In this document: piece by piece, positions 6,597 through 8,654 of the stretch | Numbering within the stretch: position 1 is the stretch's first letter | Layout of the letters: every line of letters begins with the position of its first letter | Origin: Gallionella sp. | Lineage (GTDB): Bacteria > Pseudomonadota > Gammaproteobacteria > Burkholderiales > Gallionellaceae | Direction: 5' to 3' | Length of the DNA: 8,654 nt | Assembly: GCA_025362155.1 (NCBI GenBank) | Contig: JANYHX010000280.1 | Location: forward strand, 1 to 8,654 | Made by a program: the position numbers and the translations under genes | Notes under the pieces: generated by a model | The model's database searches: none | What the model was told of the DNA's origin: nothing | What the model saw: the letters and a program-made list of their open reading frames with translations, nothing else

Positions 6597-7688
6597 CTAG
6601 ACGTTGAAGCGGAAGTGCATCACATCACCATCCTGCACAACATACTCCTTGCCTTCCACCCGCATCTTTCCGGCGTCCTTCGCACCCTGTTCGCCTTTGT
6701 ATTTCACGAAATCGCTGAAGGCAATGACTTCAGCACGGATAAAGCCACGCTCAAAGTCGTTGTGAATCACACCCGCCGCCTGCGGCGCAGTGTCGCCTTT
6801 GTGGATGGTCCAGGCGCGTACTTCTTTCACGCCAGCAGTGAAATAAGTTTGCAATCCGAGCAGGTTGTAACCGGTACGGATCAGGCGATCCAGGCCGGGT
6901 TCCGCCAAGCCCGCATCGGCGAGAAATTCCTGTTTGTCTGCATCGGACAGCTCGGCGATCTCCGCTTCCAGCGCGGCGCAGATCGGCACCACCGGCGCAC
7001 CTTCCTTGGCGGCGAATTCTTCCAGACGGGCCAACAGCGGGTTGTTGCTGAAGCCGCCTTCCGCGACGTTGGCAACGTACATCGCGGGTTTGATGGTGAG
7101 CAGGCATAGCGGTTGGAGCAGCGCGAGTTGATCGGCATCCAGCTTTAACATGCGCGCCGGTTTGCCTTCGTTTAAATGTGCGGAGACTTGCTCCAATAGC
7201 ACGCCGAGTTTGGCAGCTTCCTTGTCGCCGGATCGTCCCAGTTTGCTATTGCGATGCTGCGCTTTCTCTACAGTGGCGAGGTCGGCCAGCGCCAGTTCGG
7301 TGATGATGGTTTCGATGTCGGCAATCGGATCGATCTTGCCCGCGACGTGTATCACGTTGTCATCCTCGAAACAGCGCACCACGTTCAGAATCCCATCCGT
7401 CTCGCGGATGTTGGCGAGGAATTGATTGCCCAGTCCCTCGCCTTTGGATGCGCCTGCGACCAGTCCGGCAATGTCCACAAACTCCGTAACTGCAGGTTGT
7501 ATACGTTGCGGCTTGACGATCTCTGCCAGCGCCGCCATGCGTGCATCCGGCACTTCAACAATACCGACGTTCGGCTCGATGGTGCAAAACGGATAATTTT
7601 CCGCCGCAATCCCCGCTTTGGTCAGCGCATTGAACAGGGTGGATTTCCCTACGTTAGGCAGGCCGACGATACCGCATTTCAAACTCAT
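6597..7688 (-). CDS. ychF: Redox-regulated ATPase YchF (OBG-like)
   Basis: A 363 aa protein, the usual length. The P-loop GLPNVGKST is at 9-17, the G3-like [20 protein letters not shown] at 71-90, and the G4 position reads NVAE (207-210) in place of the GTPase NKxD, the change that gives this family its preference for ATP. A helical insertion (about 130-200) and a C-terminal TGS domain (about 280-363, with [16 protein letters not shown] and [11 protein letters not shown]) complete the fold. YchF binds ribosomes and is linked to translation and to control of oxidative-stress responses. The ATG at 7688 is preceded by GAGGAA with good spacing. pth, often next to ychF, is not in the roughly 330 bp upstream. 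The downstream neighbour is an exported protein 17 bp away. Confidence 0.97.
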   Translation of the reverse strand: MSLKCGIVGLPNVGKSTLFNALTKAGIAAENYPFCTIEPNVGIVEVPDARMAALAEIVKPQRIQPAVTEFVDIAGLVAGASKGEGLGNQFLANIRETDGILNVVRCFEDDNVIHVAGKIDPIADIETIITELALADLATVEKAQHRNSKLGRSGDKEAAKLGVLLEQVSAHLNEGKPARMLKLDADQLALLQPLCLLTIKPAMYVANVAEGGFSNNPLLARLEEFAAKEGAPVVPICAALEAEIAELSDADKQEFLADAGLAEPGLDRLIRTGYNLLGLQTYFTAGVKEVRAWTIHKGDTAPQAAGVIHNDFERGFIRAEVIAFSDFVKYKGEQGAKDAGKMRVEGKEYVVQDGDVMHFRFNV

Positions 7689-7726
7689 GGTGGTTCCTCA
7701 ACTTTTGCTGGATTCAAAAGGCGCGA

Positions 7727-7760
7727 ATTGTAACACCACGGGTAATCAGTTTGGCCGTGG
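7727..7760 (-). promoter_or_regulatory. Candidate extended -10 promoter of ychF with overlapping inverted repeat
   Basis: On the minus strand TGTTACAAT (7727-7735) is an extended -10 element with five of six matches to the hexamer, 38 bp before the ychF ATG. No good -35 lies upstream. Instead an inverted repeat, CCACGG (7736-7741) and CCGTGG (7755-7760) with a 13 bp spacer, sits directly against the -10 and covers the -35 zone. It could be a regulator-binding site; no regulator can be named. Confidence 0.4.
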
Positions 7761-7868
7761 GAAATGCCCGACATAAAATGATTTCAGCAGTACGTGGGCT
7801 TTCGGACAAGCTGGTTGACTCCCCGCAAAGAAAAGAAAGCGGCCGGGCCGAACGGTAGTTATTTCGCC
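7761..7868. other. Non-coding stretch with small palindromes, no gene recognised
   Basis: No convincing coding frame lies between the ychF promoter and the DUF4142 promoter. The stretch holds CCGC (7823-7826) and GCGG (7839-7842) around an all-purine 12-base loop, overlapping an 11 bp odd palindrome of CGGCC and GGCCG (7840-7850). An open frame on the minus strand from 7917 to 7714 lacks a ribosome binding site and any protein-like pattern. I see no tRNA, riboswitch or mobile-element feature here. Confidence 0.5.
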
Positions 7869-7896
7869 TTGAGTTACTAAGTCCGGCAGATATTAC
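7869..7896 (+). promoter_or_regulatory. Candidate promoter of the DUF4142 gene
   Basis: TTGAGT (7869-7874) and TATTAC (7891-7896) are 16 bp apart, each matching four of six sigma-70 positions. The leader would be about 115 bases and contain TGGTT-T-AACCA (7903-7913), AGCC/GGCT (7927-7939), and a GTCGA-CGTGT-TCGAC hairpin (7966-7980) ending 23 bases before the ribosome binding site. A stress sigma factor or regulator is possible but not shown by the sequence. Confidence 0.28.
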
Positions 7897-8017
7897 ACTA
7901 TGTGGTTTAACCAACATAAACTGCGGAGCCTAACGGGCTAAGCTTGATACTTAAGTGCAAGCCCAGTCGACGTGTTCGACAGTATTTACGATTATCCACT
8001 CACAAGGAGTTCTTACC

Positions 8018-8341
8018 ATGAAAAAACTTACCCGCATCATCATCGCCAACCTATGTTCATTTGCCACAGCGACAGCATTTGCCGAGTCTCCCGCACCAAA
8101 CGACGCACAAATTGCCGGCATCGTTGTCGCGGCAAACACCGTCGATATTAATGCCGGCAAGCTGGCGGAAAAGATGTCGCATAACCAGGAAGTCCAAGCA
8201 CTTGCCAAGCAAATGGAGACCGATCATTCCGCTGTTAACAAGCAGGCAACTGCTCTTGTCAAGAAGCTACATGTTATGGTTCTACCCCGATTTAACGGAT
8301 ACTCAGTTAAGAGCGGGTTGATGAATATTGTCACTGTTTAA
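8018..8341 (+). pseudogene. DUF4142 family exported protein, truncated by an insertion sequence
   Basis: The gene has a strong start: AAGGAG (8004-8009) eight bases before the ATG and a signal peptide with AFA before the likely cut at residue 22/23. The mature part reads as a DUF4142 domain: DAQIAGIVVAANTVDINAGK, then MSHNQEVQALAKQMETDHSA and VNKQATALVKKL. These are periplasmic or outer-surface four-helix, ferritin-like proteins of unknown function, usually about 160-190 aa. Family likeness stops at about residue 86 (base 8276). The remaining 21 codons to TAA 8339-8341 are non-coding and antisense DNA of an IS3-family element, so the frame is a 107 aa chimera lacking roughly half the domain. 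The missing 3' part should lie beyond the element, outside the window. The product is probably unstable or inactive. Confidence 0.8.
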
Positions 8342-8654
8342 TTGCCGCTGCTTTCTCTGGTTGTAGAACCTCTCGATGTAATCAAATATGTCGGATCTGG
8401 CTTCTGCTCTGGTCATGTAGTGTTTACGATTCACGCGCTCCCGCTTCAGCACACCAAAGAAGCTTTCAGCTGCGGCATTATCATAACAACTGCCCACTGC
8501 ACTCATGCTGCTGACAATCCCATGTGTAGATAGGAATAGCTGGTATTCATGGCTGGTGTATTGTGATCCACGGTCCGAGTGCAGGATCACACTGCCTGTC
8601 TCTTTTCTTTTGCCAAAAAGCCATCAGCACAGCCTGCACCACCAATTGTTTTTC
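8277..8654 (-). mobile_element. IS3-family insertion sequence, right end (continues past the window)
   Basis: The element contains the C-terminal part of an IS3-family OrfB transposase on the minus strand. Its outer end is placed at about 8277, where the DUF4142 reading loses family likeness and a TGGTTCTACCCCGATTTAAC terminus begins, with the 5'-TG typical of IS3-family ends. The transposase stop is 26 bp inside that end, as expected for the 3' terminus. The other end, the matching terminal repeat and the target duplication lie outside the window, so the boundary is inferred to within a few bases. Confidence 0.8.
8303..8654 (-). pseudogene. IS3-family transposase OrfB, C-terminal part with a frameshift
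   Basis: Only the end of the transposase is in the window. The main frame (8590 to 8303) holds ILHSDRGSQYTS with the second catalytic Asp and NAAAESFFGVLKRERVNR with the catalytic Glu, exactly 35 residues apart (DD35E), then the family pattern DYIERFYNQRK. The first Asp lies outside. The preceding part, EKQLVVQAVLMAFWQKKRDRQ (8654 to 8592), is in a different frame and continues into unrelated residues. Joining it to VILHSDRG needs removal of one base at about 8591. This lies deep in OrfB, far from the programmed OrfA/OrfB frameshift site of the family, so it is probably an inactivating mutation or a sequencing error. The mobilising integrase domain is otherwise well preserved. Confidence 0.85.

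Noticed and set aside
6519..7109. Long open frame of 196 codons on the + strand, antisense to ychF
   Set aside because: It overlaps the unmistakable ychF and its downstream gene, and has no ribosome binding site or family-like pattern. It arises from the codon bias of the opposite strand.
7254..7733. Open frame of 159 codons on the + strand opposite the ychF N-terminus
   Set aside because: It is antisense to the P-loop and G3 region of ychF, with no protein-like motifs and no start signal.
7785..7870. Possible riboswitch, because of the GC-rich words ending in GAACGGTAG
   Set aside because: The conserved core words and helices of the cyclic di-GMP riboswitches are missing and no consistent fold could be drawn.
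7714..7917. 67-codon open frame on the minus strand upstream of ychF
   Set aside because: It has no ribosome binding site, overlaps the likely ychF promoter, and its translation shows no signal peptide or family resemblance.
8342..8533. 63-codon open frame on the + strand inside the insertion sequence
   Set aside because: It is the antisense strand of the transposase DDE region.
1..8654. CRISPR array, tRNA/rRNA genes, toxin-antitoxin or defence cassette
   Set aside because: No regularly spaced repeats, cloverleaf-like sequence or small paired genes with known motifs were seen on either strand.

Overview
The window looks like chromosomal DNA of a betaproteobacterium. Its moderate GC content, the yebC-ruvC-ruvA cluster, the DUF4142 protein and the fused NfnB/NfnA-type oxidoreductase suggest the Nitrosomonadales, for example a relative of Gallionella, Sideroxydans or Nitrosomonas. 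That placement is inferred from protein character, not from a marker comparison. Most of the window is housekeeping DNA with small scars of gene loss and one insertion sequence at the right edge.

Left part, + strand (1-2160): the C-terminal part of a large flavin and iron-sulfur oxidoreductase. Its order is the end of a GltD-like flavoprotein, then a ferredoxin-reductase/PyrK-like FAD and NAD(P) module, then a four-cysteine cluster site. It is followed closely by a small gene for a GldC-like protein, a family best known from Bacteroidetes gliding motility. A weak hairpin with a T run lies between this unit and a convergent gene for an exported thiol peroxidase of the BCP/PrxQ type (2226-2765, minus).

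Middle (2766-3816): an intergenic stretch of about 350 bp holds a candidate peroxiredoxin promoter, a complex hairpin and the C-terminal remnant of a SAM-dependent methyltransferase. The remnant runs directly into an intact C-factor-like short-chain dehydrogenase (3118-3816, +).

DNA-repair cluster, minus strand (5817 down to 3863): yebC, then a GC-rich inverted repeat, then ruvC and ruvA with an ATGA overlap. This encodes a YebC/TACO1-family protein, the Holliday-junction resolvase and the RuvAB DNA-binding subunit. ruvB is not next to ruvA, where the convergent dehydrogenase sits instead.

ychF unit, minus strand (7688 down to 5968): the universally conserved ATPase YchF is followed after 17 bp by an unrecognised exported protein with two cysteines. 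A candidate extended -10 promoter with an overlapping inverted repeat lies in front of ychF.

Right edge (7689-8654): about 330 bp of non-coding DNA leads into a DUF4142 gene with a good ribosome binding site and signal peptide. It is interrupted after about 86 codons by the end of an IS3-family insertion sequence. The transposase runs off the window and carries a frameshift near 8591. I found no CRISPR array, tRNA, rRNA, phage gene or recognisable defence system. The points most worth follow-up are the fused oxidoreductase with its GldC-like neighbour, the repeat inside the yebC-ruvC unit, the unknown YchF-linked exported protein, and the gene scars at 2858-3086 and 8277.
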